Shown piece after piece: positions 15,080 through 24,695 of a stretch of 56,624 nucleotides of DNA. The DNA lies in IMG/VR virus record IMGVR_UViG_3300025872_000067, positions 1 through 56,624 of that record. One strand, written 5' to 3'. Both the position numbers and the translations under genes were made by a program. The DNA comes from a virus. Position 1 is the first letter of the stretch. The number at the start of each line of letters is the position of its first letter. Below the pieces are notes generated by a model. It saw only the letters and a program-made list of their open reading frames with translations. It ran no database searches and was not told the DNA's origin.

Positions 15080-16534
15080 TCAGTCAATCTGCGTGATCGG
15101 GATGATCTTGCGCTCGCCGCCGTCCTCCTCCGGCGGGGTCGGTTCCACGATCTTCTTGAAGTCAGGCGAGCGCAGAGCCTTCGCCGCCCCGAACAGCTCC
15201 GAACCGCAGCGGGGCTTGCCCTCGTTGTCGTCCGCGCAGTGGAGACAGCCGGTGGGGGCACACTCCTTGACCTCCTGGAAGGGCTGGCCCAGATCGGTCC
15301 GGGTGAACATCGGGACGCGCTGGCCGTGGCACTGGTCCGCGGTGATCATTTCGCGGCCCATCGAAAGCCAGGCCGGTTCGCCGGTTCCGGGCTTCCCGCG
15401 GCGGTACTCATAGCACGTCGCGTAGGTCATGCCCAGCTCCGTCGCCCACTTCCGGTACAGCTGGTGGGCTTCGACCCGGTACGGCTCCGCGATGGTCTTT
15501 TGGGCTCCGGCCTGGTTCTCCGTGAACAGGTCCGTGAAGGCTTTGGTGCGCTCCGGCCCGAACCGCTTGTGGAGGCGTTCGATCATCGCCGGTGCCCAGC
15601 TGTAGCCCGCCTCGACAAACTTCACGATCACGTGGTTGTTTCCGACCGCGGCCAGGCGCTCGAACAGGTGGCGGATGTCGTCATGGGTCACGATCCCCGG
15701 GACCACCGGATTCACCTGAATGGACGTGTAGATGCACTGACGGCGCAGCTCCGCGATTTCGTCAATATGGTCCTGGAGGGAAATGGCCCCGGGGGACAGC
15801 TTGTGCCAGTCGCGGTCGTTGCCGGTGTTCAGCGACTTCTGGGCGTAGCTGTAGGTGTTCCGCTTCAGGAGGTCGATGGCCCAGGACGGATAGCTGAGAC
15901 GGCTCAGGAAGAAGATGGGCAGGCCCGACTCCACGAAGGCTTCCGCCCCTTGCTGGGTGTTGTGGTACACGTCCTCAATCGGCAGGAAGGGGTCCGTGAA
16001 GCTGGAGAAGTAGCCCGCGGCGCTGGTCCGGGTCTTGGACAGCATGTTGCGGACTTGATCGCCGTAGTTCACCGGGACGCTGATGAGGCCGGTGCCGCGA
16101 TAGCCCCGGAACCCGCTGTTGACGTAGCAGAAGGCGCAGCCCACGGTGCAATAGCCCCCATACGGCTCCGTCAGGATCGCCTCGCTGAAGCAGGGGCGGG
16201 CGCGGGAGCCTCGCTTGTCGTTGTGCTTGTCCTGGTACCAGCCCTGAAGGGGCTTGGCGTTCGGGATGCGGATATGCGGGAGGTATGTGACGTCATTGAA
16301 GCCAAGATACACCTTGACCTCCTTCTTGTCGTCATCCTTCGCGTTGCGGACCATCCCCACCTTCGCCATGCGGAACTTCGCGCGCATGCCGGTCAGCGGG
16401 TCCTCCTCCTCCTCGATTGGGCCCAGGAACTCCCGTTGGTTCGGGTCCGGGCGCATGAAATAGCGGTAGGCTTCCTGGGCCGCTTCCCCAGTATCGCCTT
16501 CCAGCCACTGCTTGTGGTCAAACTCAGATTGCAT
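15080..16534 (-). CDS. Radical SAM enzyme of the hypermodification cluster
   Basis: The 484-residue protein has a radical SAM cluster motif GGYCTVGCAFCYVN (C129, C133, C136; CxxxCxxC). A C-terminal ECAPTGCLHC with a further Cys suggests an auxiliary iron-sulfur cluster. In phages such as M6, radical SAM enzymes rearrange an amino acid attached to thymidine. Its neighbours (kinase, PLP enzyme, transferase-like) make that role the best explanation. I start at the ATG at 16534, 8 bases after GGGAG and overlapping the HNH stop. A spore photoproduct lyase-like repair function is the alternative. Confidence 0.85.
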   Translation of the reverse strand: MQSEFDHKQWLEGDTGEAAQEAYRYFMRPDPNQREFLGPIEEEEDPLTGMRAKFRMAKVGMVRNAKDDDKKEVKVYLGFNDVTYLPHIRIPNAKPLQGWYQDKHNDKRGSRARPCFSEAILTEPYGGYCTVGCAFCYVNSGFRGYRGTGLISVPVNYGDQVRNMLSKTRTSAAGYFSSFTDPFLPIEDVYHNTQQGAEAFVESGLPIFFLSRLSYPSWAIDLLKRNTYSYAQKSLNTGNDRDWHKLSPGAISLQDHIDEIAELRRQCIYTSIQVNPVVPGIVTHDDIRHLFERLAAVGNNHVIVKFVEAGYSWAPAMIERLHKRFGPERTKAFTDLFTENQAGAQKTIAEPYRVEAHQLYRKWATELGMTYATCYEYRRGKPGTGEPAWLSMGREMITADQCHGQRVPMFTRTDLGQPFQEVKECAPTGCLHCADDNEGKPRCGSELFGAAKALRSPDFKKIVEPTPPEEDGGERKIIPITQID

Positions 16535-16913
16535 CAGTAAATCTCCCATCAGGGGTTCTCGAACGATCCCGGGCGAAGTCTCGAACGGAAGGCATTTCAA
16601 GCCCCTTGTTCCAACCCCCGGGGGTGACTAGCCGGTTCCGCCTCTTGGCGTCCTGCATATTATCCGTCTGCGTTCCGACATACAGGTGGTCCGGGTTCAC
16701 GCACCACGGGTTATCGCAGTGGTGGAGTATATAGGCCCCCTCCGGGATCGGTCCGCGGTATAACTCCCAGGCGGCGCGGCTCGCAATCCACTCGCGTCCC
16801 CGCATCCTGAAATGACCCTTCTCGCCGTTCACAGACGCCCCGACCCAAAGCCAACAGCCACTGTTGGGTTCCGGCAGGTATCGTTCTTCAAACTTCTGGA
16901 TGTCTGTCTTCAT
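16524..16913 (-). CDS. HNH homing endonuclease
   Basis: A 129-residue HNH protein with the zinc/catalytic stretch AYILHHCDNPWCVNPDHLYV followed by GTQTDNMQDAKRR, typical of free-standing phage HNH enzymes. It separates the PLP-enzyme gene from the radical SAM gene. Its ATG lies almost at the predicted start site of the promoter at 16921-16949, without a Shine-Dalgarno sequence, so it may be translated nearly leaderless. Its 3' end contains the radical SAM ribosome-binding site. Confidence 0.85.
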   Translation of the reverse strand: MKTDIQKFEERYLPEPNSGCWLWVGASVNGEKGHFRMRGREWIASRAAWELYRGPIPEGAYILHHCDNPWCVNPDHLYVGTQTDNMQDAKRRNRLVTPGGWNKGLEMPSVRDFARDRSRTPDGRFTDAI

Positions 16914-16920
16914 GAGAAAA

Positions 16921-16949
16921 AGTCTAGTGCCTAACGGCTAATAAGTAAA
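16921..16949 (-). promoter_or_regulatory. Promoter TTTACT-N17-TAGACT before HNH gene
   Basis: On the minus strand the -35 is TTTACT (16944-16949) and the -10 is TAGACT (16921-16926), 17 bases apart. It is a variant of the promoters at 2402, 19478 and 24324, with TTA/TTT instead of the exact TTCTTC tracts. It would drive the HNH and radical SAM genes. Confidence 0.6.
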
Positions 16950-16964
16950 GTGATGAATAGTGTA

Positions 16965-17807
16965 TCAGTCGTCACCGATGTTCCAAAACACTACAGGCCC
17001 CCAGGCCCGTACCTCCTCCGGGTCCCGAGCGGACAACCAATGATACGCCTTCAAGTCATAGAACTTGTTGCAAGGAAATGGTGCCGTCGCACTTTTGGGG
17101 GCCGCGTCCGCGTACCCGTAGCCCTCGTCAATGAACTTGATCCGGTCGCCCAAGGTCAGTCCCGCGGCCTTCTCGATGTACTCCCGGGTGGCGTCCTGGC
17201 TCCGCGAGTAACCCATGTGAAGGATGACGTTGTAGTTGCGGAGCAGGCCCGCCTCCTCGAAGCCCTTGAGCACCCCGGCGGCGACCGTCCCCGAGCTGAT
17301 ACTGATGACCAGGGTCCCGGAGTCCGGGAGGTGCGGGGCGGTGCGGACGGCCTCCGCGGCGTTCTCCGTGATCGACTCCGGGAGCTTCAGGGCGTTCGGC
17401 ATCAGGTAGCTGTCGTGGTAGTTCTCCCGCAGGTGCTTCTTGGCCGTATGGTACAGGATCGCGGAGCGGCCCGCCGGGATGTCCACGAGGTCCGCCCCGA
17501 GCTGGCGAGCGTGCTGCTGTTGGACGCGCGGGGCGTCCGCGGCCCCGTCGCGCTTGAAGCGGGGCCAGTAGTCCACGGCCTGTTTCCCGAGCTGCTGGCA
17601 GACGTAGGCGACCGCCCAGCCCGCCTTCGAGTGGTATGTGTCCAGACAGCCGATGGTGGTCTCAGGCCGGTTCTTGATATGGGCTACAACTCCGCGAATC
17701 TTGCTGAAGGACGGACCCGGGAGCGGGGCGCACAGGTCCTCCCGCTTCACGAGGATCGGGACCCCGTTGAGCTCATAGGTTTCGACCGGGGTGTTGTTGA
17801 CGATCAT
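16965..17807 (-). CDS. Fold-type II PLP-dependent enzyme
   Basis: The 280-residue protein resembles the threonine synthase/ACC deaminase fold: LVKREDLCAPLPG followed by SFSKIRG, where K36 is the likely PLP lysine, and SISSGTVAAG as the phosphate-binding loop. It lacks the length of a full biosynthetic enzyme. In the M6-type pathway a PLP enzyme decarboxylates the amino acid built on thymidine; this gene directly follows the transferase-like gene (start 7 bases after AAGGAG). The DNA-level role is inferred; free amino-acid chemistry is the alternative. Confidence 0.75.
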   Translation of the reverse strand: MIVNNTPVETYELNGVPILVKREDLCAPLPGPSFSKIRGVVAHIKNRPETTIGCLDTYHSKAGWAVAYVCQQLGKQAVDYWPRFKRDGAADAPRVQQQHARQLGADLVDIPAGRSAILYHTAKKHLRENYHDSYLMPNALKLPESITENAAEAVRTAPHLPDSGTLVISISSGTVAAGVLKGFEEAGLLRNYNVILHMGYSRSQDATREYIEKAAGLTLGDRIKFIDEGYGYADAAPKSATAPFPCNKFYDLKAYHWLSARDPEEVRAWGPVVFWNIGDD

Positions 17808-17808
17808 C

Positions 17809-19423
<1,615 letters not shown>

Positions 19424-19477
19424 GACAGGCTCCTTTTCTGGGTTGAGCGGTCTTGCGTTTGCTCGACCGTTGAAAGA

Positions 19478-19506
19478 AGTATAGTGGCGCATCCCGAAGA
19501 AGTAAA
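19478..19506 (-). promoter_or_regulatory. Phage early promoter, TTTACT-N17-TATACT
   Basis: The -35 TTTACT is at 19501-19506 and the -10 TATACT at 19478-19483, 17 bases apart, each followed by a TTCTTC-like tract. It begins right after the hairpin at 19509-19559, so transcription of one unit ends and the next begins within 80 bases. Confidence 0.75.
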
Positions 19507-19508
19507 GT

Positions 19509-19559
19509 GGGGCGGGCAACTTTTTTGACTTTCAGGGAAAACCCCTAGTTGCTCGCCCC
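19509..19559 (-). terminator. Nested hairpin terminator of the reductase unit
   Basis: An outer inverted repeat GGGGC-GA-GCAACT / AGTTGC-CC-GCCCC encloses an AGGG/CCCT hairpin and an A-rich loop. It lies 10 bases after the ribonucleotide reductase stop and directly before a promoter. There is no clear U tract on the minus strand. Confidence 0.5.
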
Positions 19560-19568
19560 TTCCCTCAC

Positions 19569-21431
19569 TCACTCACACTCACGGCGACCCGTGGCCGGGT
19601 CGATGCGGCACTGGCTTGCCGGCTCCTCCGCCTGGGCGTCCGCTTCGGGCTCGCCGCCGTCATCCTTCACCACGAGGATGCCCGACCGCTTCCCGCCCAA
19701 GCGGAAGGTGGTGCAGCCCTTCGCCCCGCCTTCCCAGGCGCTCACGTACACGTTCTTGAAGTCCTCCCAGCTGATGTCGGAAGGCACGTTGCAGGTCTTG
19801 CTCACCGCGGAATCGACCCGCTGGGCGGCGACGGTCAGGGCGGCGACGTGTTCCTGGACGGTGACGCGGGAGCAAGCCTTGCCGCGGACCCCGAACACGC
19901 GGGCACCGTAGTCCTCCACCGTCTCCACCCGCGGGCCGCTGAACTCGATCACGGTGCGGTCGAAGCTGTAGGCGAACACCGGCTCAATCCCGGAGCTGAC
20001 GTTGTCGGCGCACAGGCTGATGGTCCCGGTCGGGGCGATGGAAGTGAGGTGGGAGTTGCGGATGCCGTATTTGGCGATGGCGTCCCGCACGTCCTCGCGG
20101 AGGGTCTTGATGAACTGGCCCTGCAGGTACTTGTCCTTGTCGAACTTCGGGAAGGAGCCCTTGACCTTGGCGATGTGGGCGCTGGCCAGGTAGGACTCAT
20201 CACGCAGCGTGTCCAGCACCTCCGCCTCGAAGGCGAGGAAGGCGGGCGAACCGTACTCATGGCCCAGGGCTTCGGCAGCGTTGGCCAGGCCGGTGATCCC
20301 GAGGCCCATGCGGCGCTTGTCCTTGGCTTCCTGCTTCTGTTGCGGCAGCGGGTAGATCGCGCGATCAACCACGTTGTCCATCGCGCGGACCACCTGCGGG
20401 ATGTCCTCGCGGTACTGGTCCCAGTCGAAGGCGTAGCGGCCCACGCCGTCCTTGAAGATGTACTTGACCAGGTTGAAGGAGCCCAACAAGCAGGCACCGT
20501 AGGGCGGGAGCGGTTGCTCACCGCAGGGGTTCGTGGCGGCGATGGTCTCGCAGTACCAGAGGTTGTTCATGCGGTTGATCGCGTCGATGAACAGCACCCC
20601 GGGCTCCGCCCAGTCCCAGGTCCCGCGCATGATCGCGTCCCACAGCGCCCGGGCGTCCACTTCGCGGTAGGTCCGGCCCTCGAAGGTGAGGGGGAACGGC
20701 TCGCCGGAGGCGACGCACTCCATGAACTTGTCGGTGATGGCGACGGAGACGTTGAAGCCGGTCAGCTTCAGGGTCTGCTGAAGGGACATGACCAACTGCT
20801 GCTTCTGGGCTCCCTCCGGGAGTTCGGCCACGAGGTCCCAGAGCGGCTGAACGTCCTTCCCGGGTTGCTTGGCGTGAATGAACTCCTCGATGTCGGGATG
20901 GTCCACGCGCATCACCCCCATCTGGGCTCCGCGGCGATGGCCGGAGGAGGCGACGCACTTGCAGATCGCGTCGAAGATGTGCATGAAGCTGATGGGGCCG
21001 GAGGAGTGGGACTGGAGCTTGCGGATCAGGTCGCCGCGAGGACGGAGGGTGCTGAAGTCATAGCCGATCCCGCCGCCCATCCGCATCGTGGCTGCGGCTT
21101 CCGCGGCCCGGACCATGATGGAGCCTTCGCCGTCCACGAAGCTGTCGTTGATCGTCCCGGAGACGTAGCAGTTGTACGGCGTCACCTGGCGGGTGGAGCC
21201 CATCGCGGACTGTATGCGACCGGCGGGCAGGAAGCGCACGCCCAGGAGGGCGTCCCGGAAGTCCGCGAAGTGCTGGTCATCGTCCTTCAGGGCCGCGGCG
21301 ATCCGGTTCATGGCCTCGCGGAAGGACTCGCCGCTGCCGCGGTACTTCTGGGCGTGTAGTTCTTGTGAGTAGGGTACTTGAGGACCGTGCATTTTGCGAG
21401 TCTCCTTGAAGGGTTGAGGGCTTTCTATCAT
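19569..21431 (-). CDS. nrdJ-like: Class II (adenosylcobalamin-dependent) ribonucleotide reductase
   Basis: The 620-residue enzyme reduces ribonucleotides to deoxyribonucleotides. It has PYNCYVSG (C88), the active site NPCGEQPLPPYG (N301, C303, E305), SIAPTGTISL and SKTCNVPSD. No small radical subunit gene is near, which supports class II, using B12 and independent of oxygen. The C-terminal cysteine pair (QCRIDPATGRRECE) has wider spacing than the usual redox tail. AGGAG lies 7 bases before the ATG; a second start with AAGGAG exists at residue 14. Confidence 0.9.
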   Translation of the reverse strand: MIESPQPFKETRKMHGPQVPYSQELHAQKYRGSGESFREAMNRIAAALKDDDQHFADFRDALLGVRFLPAGRIQSAMGSTRQVTPYNCYVSGTINDSFVDGEGSIMVRAAEAAATMRMGGGIGYDFSTLRPRGDLIRKLQSHSSGPISFMHIFDAICKCVASSGHRRGAQMGVMRVDHPDIEEFIHAKQPGKDVQPLWDLVAELPEGAQKQQLVMSLQQTLKLTGFNVSVAITDKFMECVASGEPFPLTFEGRTYREVDARALWDAIMRGTWDWAEPGVLFIDAINRMNNLWYCETIAATNPCGEQPLPPYGACLLGSFNLVKYIFKDGVGRYAFDWDQYREDIPQVVRAMDNVVDRAIYPLPQQKQEAKDKRRMGLGITGLANAAEALGHEYGSPAFLAFEAEVLDTLRDESYLASAHIAKVKGSFPKFDKDKYLQGQFIKTLREDVRDAIAKYGIRNSHLTSIAPTGTISLCADNVSSGIEPVFAYSFDRTVIEFSGPRVETVEDYGARVFGVRGKACSRVTVQEHVAALTVAAQRVDSAVSKTCNVPSDISWEDFKNVYVSAWEGGAKGCTTFRLGGKRSGILVVKDDGGEPEADAQAEEPASQCRIDPATGRRECE

Positions 21432-21452
21432 ATCGTTGCTCCTGTTCTTGTG

Positions 21453-22646
21453 CTACATCATAACGAGGTCGATGCGTTCCGCGGCCCGGGTAATGGCGGT
21501 GTACAACCATTCCTTCCGGTCCTTCCCGTACCACTCATCAAACAGCAGGACGTTGTTCCACTGGGAGCCCTGCGACTTGTGGACGGTGAGCGCATAACCA
21601 TAGTCGAACTCCTCCGCGTCCTTCCGCTCCCAATACTCCGGCTTGTTGCCGTGGAAGTAGTGGGGGTGGGCGCTGACTTCGACCTTCGCGCCGTCCTCGC
21701 CTTCGATGTCCATGATGACATAGTCGCCGTCGAAGATCGTGTCACGGCGGACCTTCCAGGGCTGGCCGTTGAGCAGGCCCACCTCGTGGTTGTTGCGGAG
21801 GCACACCAGCTTGTCGCCTTCCTGGGGCAGGGCGTTCGTCCGCCCGAGGAGTTCCCGGGCACGTCCGTTGCTCGTGATTCTCGTGGCGTTCCTGCCAACG
21901 AGGAGCTGGTCAGTGGACAGTACCATGTCCCGGAGTTCTTCGCGTGGCAGGCGGCCATAGGGAATCACGCGGCTGGCACCGTAGTCGCCGGGGCGGAGCA
22001 CGCGGCCCTCGCGGACCTCCTTGGACATCCAGATGATCGGGTTGTCCTGGGCCTGGCGGTGAATCTCCGTGAGCAGGATGTCGGGCTTGTTCTTGAAGAA
22101 GGGGGTGCCGCCCACGGGCGGGAGCTGTCCGGGATCGCCCAGGGCGAGGATCGGGCAACCGAAGCTGAGCAAGTCCTCCCCCATCTGCTCGTCAATCATG
22201 GAATACTCATCCACCACGAGCAGCGCGGCCTCGAACAGGGGCGACTCCGTGTTGAGCTGGAACATCGGGCGGGCGAGGTTGATCTGCTCCGCCTTGATCG
22301 CCGCATCGACCTTCTCCACGAGGGTTTCCGGGACGGGCTTGTGAGTGAGGAGCCGCGCCCGCTCCGCTTGGAGTTCCTTCAGGCGCTGCTGCGACTTGTC
22401 CTTGGGCGTGTAGATGAGCTTGTGAATGGTACTCACGTTGGTCGCCCCGGACTTCGTGAGGACGTGAGCGGCCTTGCCGGTGTAGGCGGCGAAGTACACG
22501 GGACCGTTGACGGTCGCGGCGAGGTGTTTGGCCATGGTGGTCTTGCCGGTTCCGGCGTACCCGGCGAGCTGGAACACGGGCTTGTCCCGGGTCTTGAGCC
22601 ACCGCCCAACCCGGTCCAGCGCGGTCTGCTGTTGCGGACTCCACAT
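21453..22646 (-). CDS. Dda/RecD-like SF1B helicase
   Basis: The 397-residue helicase has all core motifs: I GYAGTGKTTM, Ia AYTGKAA, II VVDEYSM, III GDPGQLPPV, V/VI VHKSQGS and TAITRA. Size and order match phage Dda-type helicases that move 5'-3' on single-stranded DNA and help initiation and recombination. It follows the ssDNA-binding-like gene and a double hairpin, and precedes the reductase by 21 bases. Confidence 0.9.
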   Translation of the reverse strand: MWSPQQQTALDRVGRWLKTRDKPVFQLAGYAGTGKTTMAKHLAATVNGPVYFAAYTGKAAHVLTKSGATNVSTIHKLIYTPKDKSQQRLKELQAERARLLTHKPVPETLVEKVDAAIKAEQINLARPMFQLNTESPLFEAALLVVDEYSMIDEQMGEDLLSFGCPILALGDPGQLPPVGGTPFFKNKPDILLTEIHRQAQDNPIIWMSKEVREGRVLRPGDYGASRVIPYGRLPREELRDMVLSTDQLLVGRNATRITSNGRARELLGRTNALPQEGDKLVCLRNNHEVGLLNGQPWKVRRDTIFDGDYVIMDIEGEDGAKVEVSAHPHYFHGNKPEYWERKDAEEFDYGYALTVHKSQGSQWNNVLLFDEWYGKDRKEWLYTAITRAAERIDLVMM

Positions 22647-22670
22647 GATGATCGTTCTCCGTTTCTGATG

Positions 22671-22725
22671 AAAAGAAGGGGGCCACGAAGGCCCCCTGAA
22701 GGTACGGCCCGAGGGGGCGGGCCGT
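22671..22725 (-). terminator. Double hairpin with U-rich tail
   Basis: Two stems lie between the ssDNA-binding-like gene and the helicase. The first read is ACGGCCCG/CGGGCCGT (22704-22725, perfect 8 bp); the second is GGGGGCC-TTCGT-GGCCCCC (22678-22696) followed by TTCTTTTC. The second has the form of a rho-independent terminator. Confidence 0.65.
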
Positions 22726-22747
22726 CCGGGTCGGTCCTCCCGGTAGA

Positions 22748-23587
22748 TCAGAACACCGGCTTGCCGCCGCCTGCGCCCTGGGCTTCTTCGTCCGCGGAGC
22801 CCGGAGCCTGCGACTCATAGGCAGCGCGGGCCTTGCCCTGCTCGATCATCGACTTGGTGTTCACGGCGGACTGGAACAGCGGGTCGTCGGGCAGGAGGCG
22901 AGCCTGCTGGGCGTTCTCGCCGTCGAAGGCGATGGCGTCCCAGTTGAAGAACTGGCCCTTGTTGTTCTTATCGCTCACGGTCTTGAGGCGGTAGCGGTGG
23001 GCGAACAGCGGAGCCGGAATGCGGCGACCGTCCGGCAGCGGAATCTGGATGGTCTTGGCCTTGGTCATCCAGCCCTTGTACTTCTTGATCTTCGTGGAGC
23101 TGAAGGCCAGGACCGCTTCCGAGGCGTTGCCGTCATCATCCAGCGCGATGCCGTACACATAGAAGGTTTCGATCAGCTCGTTGCCGTCCGGGGTGCTGTA
23201 CTTGCCATACTCCGCGGACGCGGCCTTGGCGTGGTTCACCAGATCGCTGTTGACTTCGTGGATGCCCACGAAACCGCCGCCCGCATTGCGGGGCTTCCAC
23301 TCCACGTACACGTGCTGGGTGGTCGCCGGGACGAAGGCGATGCCCTTCTTGCCGTCCCAGACTTCGCCGGTCACGGTGTTCAGGATCATGCCCTGGCGCA
23401 GGCTGTCGTTCTCCTGGAGCTGCGGGCTGAGGGCCTGAAGAATCTGGAGGAACGGGATGCTGTAGTCATCGCTGGTCTGGTTCTCGAAACCCGCGCCCGC
23501 GTAGTCGGCATATGCGCCATACTCCGCCATTGCGGTGTTCTGTTCCTTCACTGCGACATCGGTGGTCTTGCTATCGGTCTTGGCCAT
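22748..23587 (-). CDS. Putative ssDNA-binding replication protein
   Basis: I start at the ATG at 23587 (279 aa), 7 bases after AAGGAG. The protein is beta-rich, with IPFLQILQALSPQL, GEVWDGKKGIAFVP and YVEWKPRNAGGGFVG, recurring in a phage family encoded beside replication genes. The tail (GSADEEAQGAGGGKPVF) is acidic then ends in Phe, as in many single-stranded DNA-binding proteins. ssDNA binding is an inference; a recombination annealing factor is the alternative. Confidence 0.6.
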   Translation of the reverse strand: MAKTDSKTTDVAVKEQNTAMAEYGAYADYAGAGFENQTSDDYSIPFLQILQALSPQLQENDSLRQGMILNTVTGEVWDGKKGIAFVPATTQHVYVEWKPRNAGGGFVGIHEVNSDLVNHAKAASAEYGKYSTPDGNELIETFYVYGIALDDDGNASEAVLAFSSTKIKKYKGWMTKAKTIQIPLPDGRRIPAPLFAHRYRLKTVSDKNNKGQFFNWDAIAFDGENAQQARLLPDDPLFQSAVNTKSMIEQGKARAAYESQAPGSADEEAQGAGGGKPVF

Positions 23588-23694
23588 GGTGTGGCTCCTT
23601 CGGTTCAATGTGAGCGGGTCGATTGGGCCCCCGGTCGAATAGCCCTGCCGTCTCACCGGCTGTACCCGCTGTCACCCGCGGGGCGGTTCGGTCG

Positions 23695-23719
23695 GGAGGA
23701 AGGCCCGGGGCCGTCCTCC
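23695..23719 (-). terminator. GC-rich hairpin upstream of the ssDNA-binding-like gene
   Basis: GGAGGA-C-GGCCC / GGGCC-T-TCCTCC forms an interrupted 11-bp stem with a two-base loop in the 142-base gap between 23587 and 23730. No U tract follows, so it may be an attenuator or RNA-processing site. I see no gene in the rest of this gap. Confidence 0.4.
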
Positions 23720-23729
23720 GGCATTCTGG

Positions 23730-24275
23730 TCACACTTCGATCTTGGACACGCGCTGACGATGGACCCCGAACAGGTCCAGGGGGACTTCCTCGCCTTCAC
23801 GCAGCTTCTCGCGGACGAAAGCGGCAATGGTCGAAGGATGGACGCTGGCGTTGTCGTCCACCTCGAACTCGTCCGCGAGACGCTGGCGCAGTTCGTCAGC
23901 CTTCTCGTCCTCGCCCTTGCCGAATGCGACGGCGACCACGCGCTTGATCATCGCGGCGTGGCCGTTCTGCTTGAGCCAGGCGAATGCGAGCGGGGCCTTG
24001 GCCTTCGGGATGCTGGCGCGGATCGTCTCGTCAATCTTGATCTTCAGGCCGGTGGTGGTCTTGAACTCGCCAATGCCGATCTGGTCCATGAGTTCGGGCA
24101 CCTGGCGCTCCGCGATGCCGCGGAGTTCTTCGCGGGCCTTGTTGAGCTGGGCTTCGAGGTCTGCGACCTTCGACTGGGCAGCGGCCTGTTGTTCGGCCAG
24201 CTGAGTGAGTTGGCTCAGTTCGCCACCGGCGGTCTGAGGTTGGACATAGTCCAGGTATGCGTTTTCACTTGACAT
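23730..24275 (-). CDS. Coiled-coil phage protein encoded beside ssDNA-binding gene
   Basis: The 181-residue product (ATG at 24275, GGAGA five bases upstream) has a coiled coil at about 25-65 (QQAAAQSKVADLEAQLNKA), then PELMDQIGIGEFKT and AFAWLKQNGHAAMIKR. This combination occurs in a phage family next to ssDNA-binding proteins; role unknown. It is the first gene of the unit started by the promoter at 24324-24352. Confidence 0.65.
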   Translation of the reverse strand: MSSENAYLDYVQPQTAGGELSQLTQLAEQQAAAQSKVADLEAQLNKAREELRGIAERQVPELMDQIGIGEFKTTTGLKIKIDETIRASIPKAKAPLAFAWLKQNGHAAMIKRVVAVAFGKGEDEKADELRQRLADEFEVDDNASVHPSTIAAFVREKLREGEEVPLDLFGVHRQRVSKIEV

Positions 24276-24323
24276 GTGATTCTCCGTTTCTTCGGTGAGG
24301 GGGTATCCCAATCACGCTGAAGA

Positions 24324-24352
24324 AGTATAGCCGGTCAATCGGAAGAAGTAAA
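24324..24352 (-). promoter_or_regulatory. Phage early promoter, TTTACT-N17-TATACT
   Basis: The -35 TTTACT is at 24347-24352 and -10 TATACT at 24324-24329 with a 17-base spacer, each followed by TCTTC. The -35 box lies inside the last codons of the upstream gene. Spacer sequence (CGATTGACC) nearly matches the promoter at 2402. Confidence 0.75.
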
Positions 24353-24688
24353 GAGGCCCGAGGCGTCCACCGCGATGTAGCGGTGGTCCTTGCCGCTCCA
24401 CTGGAGCATGGACACGTCCCCGTCATTGGCGTCCGCGGCGATGGCGACGGCGAACCCGATCAGGACCGGATTGCCCACGAGCAGGAGGTGGTCCCCCTGC
24501 CCGAAGTCGGCCAGCTTCTCCTTCAGCTCATCAATGATTGGCTCCGGGCGGAAGGGGGCCGCGGTCGGGCTGAGCAAGTACACCAGCTCACCGAACTCCT
24601 CCGCCGGGGCGAGGTTGAATTTGGGCTCGAACCGCTGCTTGTCGCGGTCCCAGCGGTGTTGGTTCTGTACAACAAATACACGGCTCAT
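24335..24688 (-). CDS. Hypothetical phage protein (117 aa)
   Basis: An alpha/beta product beginning MSRVFVVQNQHRWD, with FGELVYLLSPTAAPF, a helix and a Gly-rich strand HLLLVGNPVLIGFAVA, and ending in DASGLFTSSD. Related proteins occur in many phages near replication genes with no known function. Its final codons double as the -35 element of the next promoter. Confidence 0.65.
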   Translation of the reverse strand: MSRVFVVQNQHRWDRDKQRFEPKFNLAPAEEFGELVYLLSPTAAPFRPEPIIDELKEKLADFGQGDHLLLVGNPVLIGFAVAIAADANDGDVSMLQWSGKDHRYIAVDASGLFTSSD

Positions 24689-24695
24689 AGTAGTC

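Noticed and set aside
19424-19519. Upstream extension of the DUF3489 gene
   Set aside because: It would cross the promoter and its start site; a strong AAAGGAG precedes the internal ATG at 19423.
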